Assembly: GCA_039566865.1 (NCBI GenBank) | Contig: CM076962.1 | Coordinates: 9,356,743 to 9,420,742 of the forward strand | Length of the DNA stretch: 64,000 bases | Direction of reading: 5' to 3' | Source: Aurelia coerulea | Lineage: Eukaryota > Cnidaria > Scyphozoa > Semaeostomeae > Ulmaridae | Shown here: positions 1 to 10,760 of the stretch, piece by piece | Numbering within the stretch: the first letter of the stretch is position 1 | How the letters are laid out: the number at the start of each line of letters is the position of its first letter | Notes under the pieces: generated by a model | What the model was told of the DNA's origin: nothing | The model's input: only the letters and a program-made list of their open reading frames with translations | Database searches by the model: none | Program-made: the position numbers and the translations under genes

Positions 1-69
1 AATTTATATTTTAAAGAGTATAGCATTCGTCGTTCTTTAAAATTTAGTTTTGCCAGTAACTTCTCTTAT

Positions 70-86
70 AGCACTATATTAGTGCT
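70..86. other. Example of the conserved 7-bp dyad in the monomer
   Basis: AGCACTA-TAT-TAGTGCT, a perfect inverted repeat with a 3-base centre, occurs once in most full-length monomers; this is the first copy. Variants lengthen the loop (GCACTATATTAGTAGTGC), change only the centre (GCACTAAAGTAGTGC near 5655), or break one arm (GCACTATGTTAATGC, fixed in one monomer class). A short monomer class lacks it. It could bind a dimeric protein or form a cruciform, but no function is shown. Confidence 0.6.
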
Positions 87-3000
87 GCAACAACTATTTT
101 TAGAAACATTACTATTTACATTAGCTTTTTCTTTAGTCTTATTTTAGCTTTAATGTATAAACAAACCTCAATTAATTAAATGTTTATTTTCTCAATTGAA
201 ACAAAATATAAACGCAAAAAGTGTCAATTAACGTACTTTAGTAGCATTAATTTATATTTTAAAGAGTATAGCATTCGTCGTTCTTTAAAACTTTAGTTTT
301 GCCAGTAACTTCTCTTATTGCACTATATTAGTGCTGCAACAAATATTTTTGGAAACATAACTATAGACATTAGCTTTTTCTTTCGTCTAATTTTAGCTTT
401 ACTGAATAAACAAACATAGATTAATTAAATGTTTCTTCTCAAGAAAACAAATATAAACACAAAAAGTGTCAATTAACGTACTTTAGTAGCATTAATTTAT
501 ATTTTAAAGAGTATAGCATTCGTCGTTCTTTAAAACTTTAGTTTTGCCAGTAACTTCTCTTATTGCACTATATTAGTGCTGCAACAAATATTTTTGGAAA
601 CATAACTATAGACATTAGCTTTTTCTTTAGTCTTATTTTAGCTTTAATGCATAAACAAACCTCAATTAATTAAATGTTTATTTTCTCAATTAAAACAAAA
701 AATAACGAATAGTGGGGATTAACGTACTTTACTAGCTACAATTTATATTATAAACAATATTGCACTCATCGTTCTTTAAAACTTTAGTTCTGCCAGTTAC
801 TTCATTTATAGCACTATATTAGTGCTGCAACAACCATTTTTGGAATTATTACTATAGACATTAGCTTCTTTTTTCGTCTTATTTTAGCTTTAATGCATAA
901 ACAAACCTCATTTAATTAAATGTTTATTTTCTCAAAAAAAACAAAATATAAACACAAAAAGTGTCAATTAACGTACTTTAGTAGCTTTAATTTATATTTT
1001 AAAGAGCATTCGCTGTTCTTTAAAACTTTAGTTTTGCCAGTAACTTCTCTTATAACACTATATTAGTGCTTCAAAAACCATTTTTGGAAACATTACTATA
1101 GACATTAGTTTTTTCTTTAGTCTTTTTTTAGCTTTAATGCATAAACAAACATCGATGAACTGAATGTTTATTTTCTCAAAGAAAATAAAACATAAACACA
1201 AGAAGTGTTGATTAACGTACTTTAGTAGCTATAATTTATATTTTAAAGAGTATAGCATTCGTCGTTCTATAAAACTTTAGTTTTGCCAGTAACTTTTCTT
1301 ATAGCACTATATTAGTGCTGCAACAACCATTTTTGGAAACATTACTATAGAAATTAGTTTTTTCAAATTTTCTTTTTCTAGCTTTACTTAATAAACAAAC
1401 ATAGATTAATTAAATGTTTATTTTCTCAAAGAAAACAAAATATAAACACAAAAAGTGTCAATTAACGTACTTTAGTAGCATTAAGTTATATTTTAAAGAG
1501 TATAGCATTCGTCGTTCTTTAAACTTTAGTTTTGCCAGTAACTTCTCTTATAACACTATAATAGTGCTGCAACAACTATTTTTGGAAACATTTCTATAGA
1601 CATTAGTTTTTTCTTTAGTCTAAGTTTTAGCTTTCCTGAATAAACAAACAAAGATTATTTAAATGTTCATTTTCTCAAAGAAAAAATAATATAAACACAA
1701 ATAGTGTCAATTAACGTACTTTAGTAGCTTTATTTTATATTTTAAAGAGTACAGCATTCTGCGTTCTTTAAAACTTTAATTGTGCCAGTAACTTCTCTTA
1801 TAGCACTGAATTAGTGCTGCAACAACCATTTTTGGAAACATAACTAGAGACATTAGCTTTTATCTTTAGTCTTATTTTAGCTTTAATGCATAAACAAACT
1901 TCAATTAATTAAATGTTTATTTTCTCAATTAAAACAAAATATAAACAAAAAGTGGGGATTAACGTACCTTACTAGCTACAATTTATATTATAAACAGTAT
2001 TGCACTTATCGTTTTTTAAAACTTTAGTTCTACCAGTAACTTCTTTTAAAGCACCATATTAGTGCTGCAACAACCATTTTTGGAAACATTACTACAGACA
2101 TTAGCTTTTTCTTTCGTCTAAGTTTTAGATTTCCCTGAATAAGCAAACAAAGATAAATTAAATGTTCATTTTCTCAAGGAAAACAAAATATAAACACAAA
2201 ATGTGTCAATAAGCGTACTTTAGTAGCCTTAATTTATATTTTAAAGAGTATAGCATTCGGCGTTCTTTAAAACTTTAATTTTGCCAGTAACTTCTCTTAT
2301 AGCACTATATTAGTAGTGCAACAACCATTTTTGGAAACATTACTATAGACATTAGCTTTTTCTTTAGTCTTATTTTAGCTTTACTGCAAAAATAAACATC
2401 GATAAATTAAATGTTTATTTTCTCAAAGAAAACAAAATATAAACAAAAAGTGGGGATTAACGTACTTTACTAGCTACAATTTATATTATAAACAGTATTG
2501 CACTTATCGTTCTTTAAAACTTTAGTTCTACCAGTAACTTCATTTATAGCACTATATTAGTGCTGCTGCAACAATTCTTGGAAACATTACTACAGATGTT
2601 TGCTTTTTCTTTAGTCTTATTTTAGCTTTAATGCATAAACAATCCTCAATTAATTAATTGTTTAATTTCTCGATTAAAACCAAATATAAACAGGTAAAGT
2701 GTGGGTTAACGTACTTTACTAGCTAAAATTTATATTATAAACAGTATTGCATTCATCGTTCTTTAAAACTTTAGTTCTCCCAGTTACTTCTTACAATAGA
2801 CATTAGTTTTTTCTTTAGTCTCATTTTAGCTTTACTGCAGAAGCAAACATCGATTATTCAAATGTTTATTTTCTCAAAGAAAACAAAATTAATACACAAC
2901 ATATGTGGCGTAACGTACTTTAGTAGCTACAATTTATATTATAAACAGTATTGCACTCATCGTTCGTTAAAACTTTAGTTCTGCCAGTTACTTCATTTAT

Positions 3001-6000
3001 AGCACTATATTAGTGTTGCAACAACCATTTTTGGAAACATTACTATAGACATTAGCTTTTTCTTTCGTCTTATTTTAGCTTTAATGCATAAACAAACCTC
3101 AATTAATTAAATGTTTATTTTCTCAAAGAAAACAAAATATAAACACAAAAAGTGTCAATTAACGTACTTTAGTAGCTTTAATTTATATTTTAAAGAGCAT
3201 TCGCTGTTCTTTCAAACTTTAGTTTTGCCAGTAACTTCTCTTATAACACTATATTAGTGCTGCAACAACCATTTTTGGAAACATTACTAGAGACATTAGC
3301 TTTTATCTTTAGTCTTATTTTAGCTTTACTGAGAAAAAACAAACATCGACTAATTAAATGTTTATTTTCTGAAAGAAAACAAAATATAAACACAAAAAGT
3401 GCCAATTAACGTACTTTAGTAGCTATAATTAATATTTTAAAGAGTATAGCATTCGTCGTTCTTTAAAACTTTAGTTTTGCCAGTAACTTCTCTTATAGCA
3501 CTATATTAGTGCTGCAACAACCATTTTTGGAAACATTACTATAGAAATTAGTTTTTTCAATAGTCTTATTTTAGCTTTACTGCAAAAATAAACATCGATA
3601 AATTAAATGTTTATTTTCTCAAAGAAAACAAAATATAAACAAAAAGTGGGGATTAACGTACTTTACTAGCTACAATTTATATTATAAACAGTATTGCACT
3701 TATCGTTCTTTAAAACTTTAGTTCTGCCAGTTACTTCATTTATAGCACTATATTAGTGCTGCAACAACCATTTTTGGAAACATTACTATAGACATTAGCT
3801 TTTTCTTTCGTCTTATTTTAGCTTTAATGCATAAACAAACCTCAATTATTTAAATGTTTATATTCTCAAAGAAAAAGAATATAAACACAACAAATAGGGC
3901 TTAACGTACTTTTGTTGCTACAATTTATATTATAAACAGTATTGCATTCATCGTTTTTTAAAACTTTATTTCTGCCAGTTACTTCTCACAATAGACATTA
4001 GTCTTTTCTTTAGCTTTACTGCATAAACAAACATAGATTAATTAAATGTTTATTTTCTCAAAAAAAACAAAATATCAACACAAAAGTTGTCGATTAGCGT
4101 ACTTTAGTACATACAATTTATATTATAAAGAATATTGCACTCATCGTTCTTAATAACTTTAGATTAGCCAATTACTTCATTTATAGTGCTGCAACAACCA
4201 TTTTTGGAAACATTACTATAGAAATTAGTTTTTTCAATAGTCTTATCTTAGCTTTACTGAATAAACAAACATAGATTAATTAAATGTTTATTTTCTCAAA
4301 GAAAACAAAATATAAACACAAAAAGTGTCAATTAACGTCCTTTAGTAGCATTATTTTATATTTTAAAGAGCATTCGCTGTTCTTTAAAACTTTAGTTTTA
4401 ACAGTAACTTCTCTTATAGCACTATATTAGTAGTGCAACAACCATTTTTGGAAACATTACTATAGACATTAGCTTTTTCTTTAGTCTTATTTTAGCTTTA
4501 CTGCAAAAACAAACATCGATAAATTAAATGTTTATTTTCTCAAAGAAAACAAAATATAAACGAATAGTGGGGATTAACGTACTTTACTAGCTACAATTTA
4601 TATTATAAACAGTATTGCACTCATCGTTCTTTAAAACTTTAGTTCTTCTAGTTACTTCATTTATAGCACTATATTAGTGCTGCAGCAACAATTCTTGGAA
4701 ACATTACATTAGTTTTTTCGTTAGTCTCATTTTAGCTTTATTGCAGAAACAAACATCGATTATTTAAATGTTTATTTTCTCAAAGAAAACAAAATATAAA
4801 TACAAAAAGTGTCAATTAACGTACTTTAGTAGCATTAATTTATTATTTAAAGGGTAAAGCATTCGTTGTTCTTTAAAGCGTTAGTTTTGCCAGTAACTTC
4901 TCTTATAGCACTATAATAGTGCTGCAACAACTATTTTTAGAAACATTACTATAGACATTAACTTTTTCTTTATTCTTATTTTATTTTTAATGCATAAACA
5001 AACCTCAATTAATTAAATGTTTATTTTCTCAATTGAGACAAAATATAAACAAAAACTGGGGATTAACGTACTTTACTAGCTACAATTTATATTATAAACA
5101 GTATTGCACCAATCGTTCTTTAACCTTTAGTTCTGCAAGTTACTTCATTTAAAGCACTATATTAGTGCTGTAACAACCATTTTTGGAAACATTACTATAG
5201 TAATTAGTTTTTTCAATAGTCTTATTTTAGCTTAATTGCAGAAACAAACATCGATTAACTACATGTTTATCTTCAAAAAGAAAACAAAATATAAACACAA
5301 CAAATGAGGCTTAACGTACTTTAATAGCTACAATATATATAATAAAGAATATTGCATTCATCGTTCTTTAAAACTTTAGATTAGCCAGTTACATTATTTA
5401 TAGCACTATATTAGTGCTGCAAAAACTATTTTTGGAAACATTACTATAGAGATTAGTTTTTTCTTTAGTCTAATTTTAGCTTTACTGAATAAACAAACAT
5501 AGATTAATTAAATGTTTATTTTCTCAAAGAAAACAATATATAAACACAAAAAGTGTCAATTAACGTTATTTAGTAGCTTTAATTTATATTTTAAAGAGTA
5601 TAGCATTCGTCGTTCTTTAAAACTTTAGTTTTGCCAGTAACTTCTCTTATAGCACTAAAGTAGTGCTGCAACAACCATGTTTGGAAACATTACTATAGAC
5701 ATTAGTTTTTTCTTTAGTCTCATTTTAGCTTTATTGCAGAAAAAAAAATCGATTATTTAAATGTCTATATTCTCAAAGAAAAAGAATATAAACACAACAA
5801 ATAGGGCTTAACGTACTTTAGTTGCTACAATTTATATTATAAACAGTATTGCATTCATCGTTTTTTAAAACTTTATTTCTGCCAGTTACTTCTCACAATA
5901 GACATTAGCTTTTTCTTTAGCTTTACTGCATAAACAAACATAGATTAATTAAATGTTTATTTTCTCAAAAAAAACAAAATATCAACACAAAAGTTGTCGA

Positions 6001-7029
6001 TTAGCGTACTTTAGTACATACAATTTATATTCTAAAGAATATTGCACTCATCGTTCTTAATAACTTTAGATTAGCCAATTACTTCATTTATAGTGCTGCA
6101 ACAACCATTTTTGGAAACATTACTATAGAAATTAGTTTTTTCGATAGTCTTATCTTAGCTTTACTGAATAAACAAACATAGATTAATTAAATGTATATAT
6201 TCTCAAAGAAAACAAAATATAAACACAAAAAGTGTCCATTAACGTACTTTAGTAGCATTAATTTATATTTTAAAGAGTATAGCATTCGTCGTTCTTTAAA
6301 ACTTTAGTTTTGCCAGTAACTTCTCTTATTGCACCATATTGGTGCTGCAACAACTATTTTTGGAAACACTACTATAGACATTAGCTTTTTCTTTAGTCTT
6401 ATTTTACCGTTAATGCATAAACAAACCTCAATTAATTAAATGTTTATTTTCTCAATTAAAACAAAAAATAAACGAATAGTGGGGATTAACGTACTTTACT
6501 AGCTACAATTTATATTATAAACAGTATTGCACTCATCGTTCTTTAAAACTTTAGTTCTGCCAAATACTTCTTACAATAGACATTAGTTTTTTCTTTTGTC
6601 TCATTTTATCTTTACTGCAGAAACAAACATCGATTATTCAAATGTTTATTTTCTCAAAGAAAACAAAATATCAACACAAAAAGTGTCAATTAGCGTACTT
6701 TAGTACATACAATTTATATTATAAAGAATATTGCACTCATCGTTCTTTAAAACTTTAGATTAGCCAGTTACTTCGTTTATAGCACTATATTAGTGCTGCA
6801 ACAGCCATCTTTGGAAACATTACTATAGAAATTAGTTTTTTCTTTAGTCTCATTTTGGCTTTATTGCATAAACAAACATCGATTAATTAAATGTTTATTT
6901 TCTCAAAGAAAACAAAATATCAACACAAAAGTTGTCGATTAGCGTACTTTAGTACATACAATTTATATTATAAAGAATATTGCACTCATCGTTCTTTAAA
7001 ACCTTAGATTAGCCAGTTACTTCATTTAA

Positions 7030-9035
7030 AGCACTATCTTAGTGCTGCAAAAAACCATTTTTGGGAACATTACTATAGACTATAGGTTTTTTCTTTAGTC
7101 TTATTTTAGTTTTAATGCATAAACAAACCTCGATTAACTAAATGTTTATTTTCTCAAAGAAAATAAAATATAAACACAAAAAGTGTTGATTAATGTACTT
7201 TAGTAGCTTCAATTTATAATTTAAAGAGTATAGCATGCATCGTTCTTTAAAACTTTAGGTTTGCCAGTAACTTCTCTTAAAGCACTATATTAGTAAGGCA
7301 ACAACCATTTTTGGAAACATTACTATAGACATTAGCTTTTAATTTAGTCTTATTTTAGCTTTAATGCATAAACAAACATCAATTATTAAATGTTCATTTT
7401 CTCAATTAAAACAAAATATAAACAAAATGTGGGGATTAACGTACCTTACTAGCCACAATTTATATTATAAACAGTATTGCACTTATCGTTTTTTAAAGCT
7501 TTAGTTCTACCAGTAACTTCTTTTAAAGCACTATATTAGTGCTGCAACAACCATTTTTGGAAATATTACTACAGATATTAGCTTTTTCTTTCGTCATATT
7601 TTAGCTTTAATTCATAAACAATCCTCAATTAATTAAATGTTTACTTTCTCAAAGAAAACACAATATAAACCCAAAAAGTGTCAATTAACGTATTTTACTA
7701 GCTACAATTTATATTGTAAACAGTATTGCACTCATCGTTCTTTAAAACTTTAGTTTAGCCAGTTACTTCATTTAAAGCACTATCTTAGTGCTGCAAAAAC
7801 CATTTTTGGGAACATTACTATAGACATTAGTTTTTTCTTTAGTCTTATTTTAGCTTTAATGCATAAACAAACCTCAATTAATTAAATGTTTAATTTCTCG
7901 ATTAAAACCAAATATAAACACGTAAAGTGTGGATTAACGTACTATACTAGCTAAAATTTATATTATAAACAGTCTGGCACCAATCGTTCTTTAAACTTTA
8001 GTTCTGCCAGTAACTTCTTTTAAAGCACTATATTAGTGCTGCAACAACCATTTTTGGAAACATTACTACAGACATTAGCTTTTTCTTTAGTCTTATTTTA
8101 GTTTTAATGCATAAACAAACATCGATTAACTAAATGTTTATTTTCTCAAAGAAAATAAAATATAAACACAAAAAGTGTTGATTAACGTACTTTAGTAGCT
8201 TCAATTTATAATTTAAAGAGTATATTATAGTATAGTTATTGTAATTAAAACAAAATATAAACAAAAAGTGGGGATTAACGTACTTTACTAGCTACAATTT
8301 ATATTATAAACAGTATTGCACTCATCGTTCTTTAAAACTTTAGTTTAGCCAGTTACTTCATTTAAAGCACTATCTTAGTGCTGCAAAAACCATTTTTGGG
8401 AACATTACTATAGACTATAGGTTTTTTCTTTAGTCTTATTTTAGTTTTAATGCATAAACAAACCTCGATTAACTAAATGTTTATTTTCTCAAAGAAAATA
8501 AAATATAAACACAAAAAGTGTTGATTAATGTACTTTAGTAGCTTCAATTTATAATTTAAAGAGTATAGCATGCATCGTTCTTTAAAACTTTAGGTTTGCC
8601 AGTAACTTCTCTTAAAGCACTATATTAGTAAGGCAACAACCATTTTTGGAAACATTACTATAGACATTAGCTTTTAATTTAGTCTTATTTTATCTTTAAT
8701 GCATAAACAAACATCAATTATTAAATGTTCATTTTCTCAATTAAAACAAAATATAAACAAAATGTGGGGATTAACGTACCTTACTAGCCACAATTTATAT
8801 TATAAACAGTATTGCACTTATCGTTTTTTAAAGCTTTAGTTCTACCAGTAACTTCATTTATAGCACTATAATAGTGCTGCAACAACCATTTTTGGAAATA
8901 TTACTACAGACATTAGCTTTTTCTTTCGTCATATTTTAGCTTTAATTCATAAACAATCCCCAATTAATTAATTGTTTACTTTCTCAAAGAAAACAAAATA
9001 TAAACCCAAAAAGTGTCAATTAACGTATTTTACTA
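7030..9035. repeat. Local duplication, ~670 bp repeated at +1335 bp
   Basis: The segment at about 7030-7700 recurs at about 8365-9035. Both carry the rare variant GACTATAGGTTTTTTC (7078 and 8413, spacing 1335), followed in both by TTAGTAAGGCAACAACC and GGGGATTAACGTACCTTACTAGCC. The shared private variants show duplication of a multi-monomer segment inside the array, not independent mutation. The copies have since picked up differences, for example CTTCTTTTAAAG against CTTCATTTATAG. Confidence 0.75.
8186..8280. repeat. Internally deleted satellite monomer (~93 bp)
   Basis: The spacing between successive CGTAC anchors here is about 93 bp instead of about 240. The monomer starts normally (GTAGCTTCAATTTATAATTTAAAGAGTAT in two parts), then passes through a short novel stretch, ATTATAGTATAGTTATTGT, and rejoins the monomer tail at AATTAAAACAAAATATAAAC. 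About 150 bp, including the dyad, is missing. The filler suggests an end-joining deletion rather than a clean homologous exchange. Confidence 0.7.
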
Positions 9036-9774
9036 GCTACAATTTATATTATAAACAGTATTGCACTTATCGTTCTTTAAAACTTTAGTTCTACTAGTAA
9101 CTTCATTTATAGCACTATATTAGTGCTGCTGCAACAATTCTTGGAAACATTACTACAGACATTTGCTTTTTCTTTCGTTATATTTTAGCTTTAATGCATA
9201 AACAAACCTCAATTAATTAAATGTTTAATTTCTCGATTAAAATAAAATATAAATACGAAAAGTGTGGATTAACGTACTTTACTAGCTACAATTTATGTTA
9301 TTAACAGTATTGCTCCAATCGTTCTTTAAACTTTAGTTTTGCCAGTAACTTCTCTTAAAGCACTATATTAGTAAGGCAACAACCATTTTTGGAAACATTA
9401 CTATAGACATTAGCTTTTTCTTTAGTCTTATTTTAGCTTTAATGCATAAACAAACGTCAATTATTAAATGTTCATTTTCTCAATTAAAACAAAATATAAA
9501 CAAAAAGTGGGGATTAACGTACCTTACTAGCTACAATTTATATTATAAACAGTATTGCACTTATCGTTTTTTAAAACTTTAGTTTTAACAGTAACTTCTC
9601 TTATAGCACTATATTAGTAGTGCAACAACAATTTTTGGAAACATTGCTATAGACGTTAGCTTTTTCTTGAGTCTTATTTTAGCTTTACTGCAAAAATAAA
9701 CATCGATAAATTAAATGTTTATTTTCTCAAAGAAAACAAAATATAAACAAAAAGTGGGGATTAACGTACTTTAC

Positions 9775-9776
9775 TA
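9775..9776. other. TA target-site duplication, left copy
   Basis: The satellite reads GTACTTTAC-TA up to this point and resumes as TA-GCTACAATTT at 14709. Removing the insert and one TA restores the ordinary monomer GTACTTTACTAGCTACAATTT, which is present uninterrupted for example at 25696-25716. A TA duplication is the hallmark of Tc1/mariner/IS630 integration. Confidence 0.92.
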
Positions 9777-10063
9777 CAATGCCTGCCAAAAGTCCTTGGA
9801 ACACCTCACAAAATTAATGAAAAAGCACAGGAATTTTGTTTAGCTGTCATAACCACCACAATGGCACTAGGAGAGGCTTCCCCTCCCCCCTCAAACAATG
9901 TTGTTAAGTGCGAAATGGCCATAGCAGCCAGTTCAAGTCTTGATGACACTCGAACACGCGACAGTGATGGAATAAAACAACATTGTTTGAAAGGGGAGAG
10001 GGGAAAGTAGCAAAGAGGATGGTGAAATGGACTCTGGTGTTCCAACACTTTTGGCAGGCATTG
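9777..10063. repeat. Left terminal 287-bp foldback unit
   Basis: The unit begins CAATGCCTGCCAAAAGT and ends with its reverse complement ACTTTTGGCAGGCATTG. It also folds internally: the CCCCTCCCCCCTCAAACAATGTTGTT region near 9880-9905 pairs imperfectly with AACAACATTGTTTGAAAGGGGAGAGGGG near 9977-10004 (each given here as a pattern). It matches the right unit with only two base differences by eye (CACAGG/CGCAGG and GAATTTT/GAACTTT). Open frames in it are by-products of the repeat, not genes. Its inner edge (TTGTCTGAA) lacks a TA, so it is part of the transposon rather than a separately inserted MITE. Confidence 0.85.
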
Positions 10064-10188
10064 TCTGAATTTGTTTTTGAAAACTGCTTAGTAGAGCAAA
10101 ACCAATCAACTCTTTCATGGGGTTTTCGACGCTGCTGAACTCATTGGTGATATTTTCAAGACGATATTTTTAGCCTGTGACGTAATAA
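10064..10188 (+). repeat. Left inner inverted arm
   Basis: Starting TCTGAATTTGTTTTTGAAAAC, this stretch aligns imperfectly with the reverse complement of 14297-14421. The best shared core is GGGGTTTTCGA followed by GCTGAACTCATTGGTGAT, and the similarity fades at GACGTAATAA against GACGTCATAA. With the foldback units it makes the compound ends of the element. Subterminal repeats like these are common transposase-binding regions in Tc1-like elements; that role is inferred. Confidence 0.75.
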
Positions 10189-10571
10189 TTGATAAATTTC
10201 TGATATTATGTCAATTTCAAGGTTTCTTTCCTTGTAAACAACCCGTTATTTCAAATTTTTTTGTACTTTAATATGAAATGGAAAGCTAATTTATCCTAGA
10301 ATGTCAATTTCAAAAATTAGACAAAAATATTCAATGGTTGTTATTTTATGGAATGTCTTTATGAACCAGTGCCTTTGCACGAAAACGAGGCTGGTTGCTA
10401 TTAACTATTTTCACGCCCTTAACTCGTCGTCATGAGAGTGCTTCGTCACTTCCTGACTTTCTAACCAGGCAATGCAATGTCTTCATGTGGTAGTTACAAA
10501 CTTTCCTGTAATAACACTTCCATGTTATTACGTTTCAAAGATTCAAACGCTGAAGCAGAAAAGTATCGAAA
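10189..10571. other. Non-coding leader upstream of the transposase
   Basis: There is no supported gene here. The region should hold the transposase promoter, but I see no convincing TATA box at a fixed distance. The one clear structure is the stem-loop at 10508-10531, about 40 bp before the start codon. Confidence 0.6.
10508..10531. promoter_or_regulatory. Stem-loop GTAATAACA-N6-TGTTATTAC
   Basis: Perfect 9-bp arms (10508-10516 and 10523-10531) surround a 6-base loop, CTTCCA. The right arm TGTTATTAC differs at one position from the NANTATTAC nonanucleotide that CRESS-DNA Rep proteins nick, but it lies in the stem, whereas known origins place it in the loop. It could be an operator, a transcript hairpin, or a decayed or unusual origin; none of these is demonstrated. 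Confidence 0.35.
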
Positions 10572-10760
10572 ATGGTCTTTCATAAGAAAATTGACAGTAA
10601 GAAGAGGGCATATATTCACTATCTTCGCTCGGTAGCGTCTATGTCATATCGAAAAATTGCTGGTATTTGTGGTATCTCTCCGTCGAGTGTCGTACGTATT
10701 TGTCGAGAAGGATTCAAGGTCAAAGCTAAAAAAAAAAGAGATCTGGCCGGCCAGTTGTAA
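10572..10760 (+). CDS. Tc1-like transposase, N-terminal DNA-binding part
   Basis: This 62-residue frame holds the first helix-turn-helix of a Tc1/mariner transposase: a basic start (HKKIDSKKRAYIHYLRS), then MSYRKIAGICGISPSSVVRIC at about residues 24-44 (helix, turn at GIS, recognition helix), then a lysine-rich tail. Family members bind the transposon ends with two such modules joined by a GRPR-like hook. Here the frame stops at 10758-10760 just after ten A's at 10728-10737. Reading on in the -1 frame gives K-R-S-G-R-P and runs without a stop into the catalytic frame, so the two frames are one gene split by a frameshift. The ATG at 10572 is the first in frame. Either the copy is inactivated, the run is miscounted in the assembly, or the frame is bridged by slippage. 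Confidence 0.8.
   Translation: MVFHKKIDSKKRAYIHYLRSVASMSYRKIAGICGISPSSVVRICREGFKVKAKKKRDLAGQL
10728..10754 (+). other. Frameshift site: A10 run plus 12-bp palindrome
   Basis: Ten A's (10728-10737) contain an A_AAA_AAA heptamer in the phase needed for a -1 shift. Five bases downstream is the perfect palindrome CTGGCCGGCCAG (10743-10754), able to form a short CUGG/CCAG stem with a CCGG loop. A -1 shift joins the two transposase frames exactly where the conserved GRP hook is expected. A homopolymer indel gives the same result and is the simpler explanation. Confidence 0.55.

Larger units (their letters stand above)
1..9776. repeat. Satellite array, block 1 (~240-bp monomer)
   Basis: Tandem AT-rich monomers of about 240 bp, most easily phased on the anchor TTAACGTACTTTA that recurs near 233, 475, 718, 968 and so on to the end of the block. 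Each full monomer runs anchor, a TTTATATT stretch, CATTCGTCGTTCTTTAAAA or CACTCATCGTTC, a GCACTATATTAGTGC dyad, a TTTTTGGAAACATTAC stretch, a T-rich TTTTTCTTTAGTC tract, AATAAACAAAC and TGTTTATTTTCTCAAAGAAAAC. Several monomer classes alternate, told apart by the bases around the anchor. This block looks more heterogeneous than block 3. It contains no supported gene; short open frames in it are chance. It ends inside a monomer where the transposon at 9777 is inserted. Confidence 0.97.

Noticed and set aside
1255..1275. CENP-B box in CATTCGTCGTTCTTTAAAA
   Set aside because: It shares only TTCG-like bases with the consensus; the downstream CGGG core is absent from the monomer.
1414..1599. 61-codon open frame in the satellite
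   Set aside because: It reads straight through ordinary monomer sequence. Neighbouring monomers have stops in the same frame, and it resembles no protein.
7561..7575. AAATATTAC in some monomers as a Rep nick site (NANTATTAC)
   Set aside because: It is a one-base variant of the common AAACATTAC in a few monomers, with no stem around it; expected by chance in AT-rich repeats.
1..9776. CRISPR-like regular repeats
   Set aside because: The whole ~240-bp unit is repeated with no unique spacers, and the context is eukaryotic.
9806..10048. 80-codon minus-strand frame repeated almost unchanged at 14451-14693
   Set aside because: The conservation is explained by the two 287-bp foldback units being nearly identical DNA. 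No family features.
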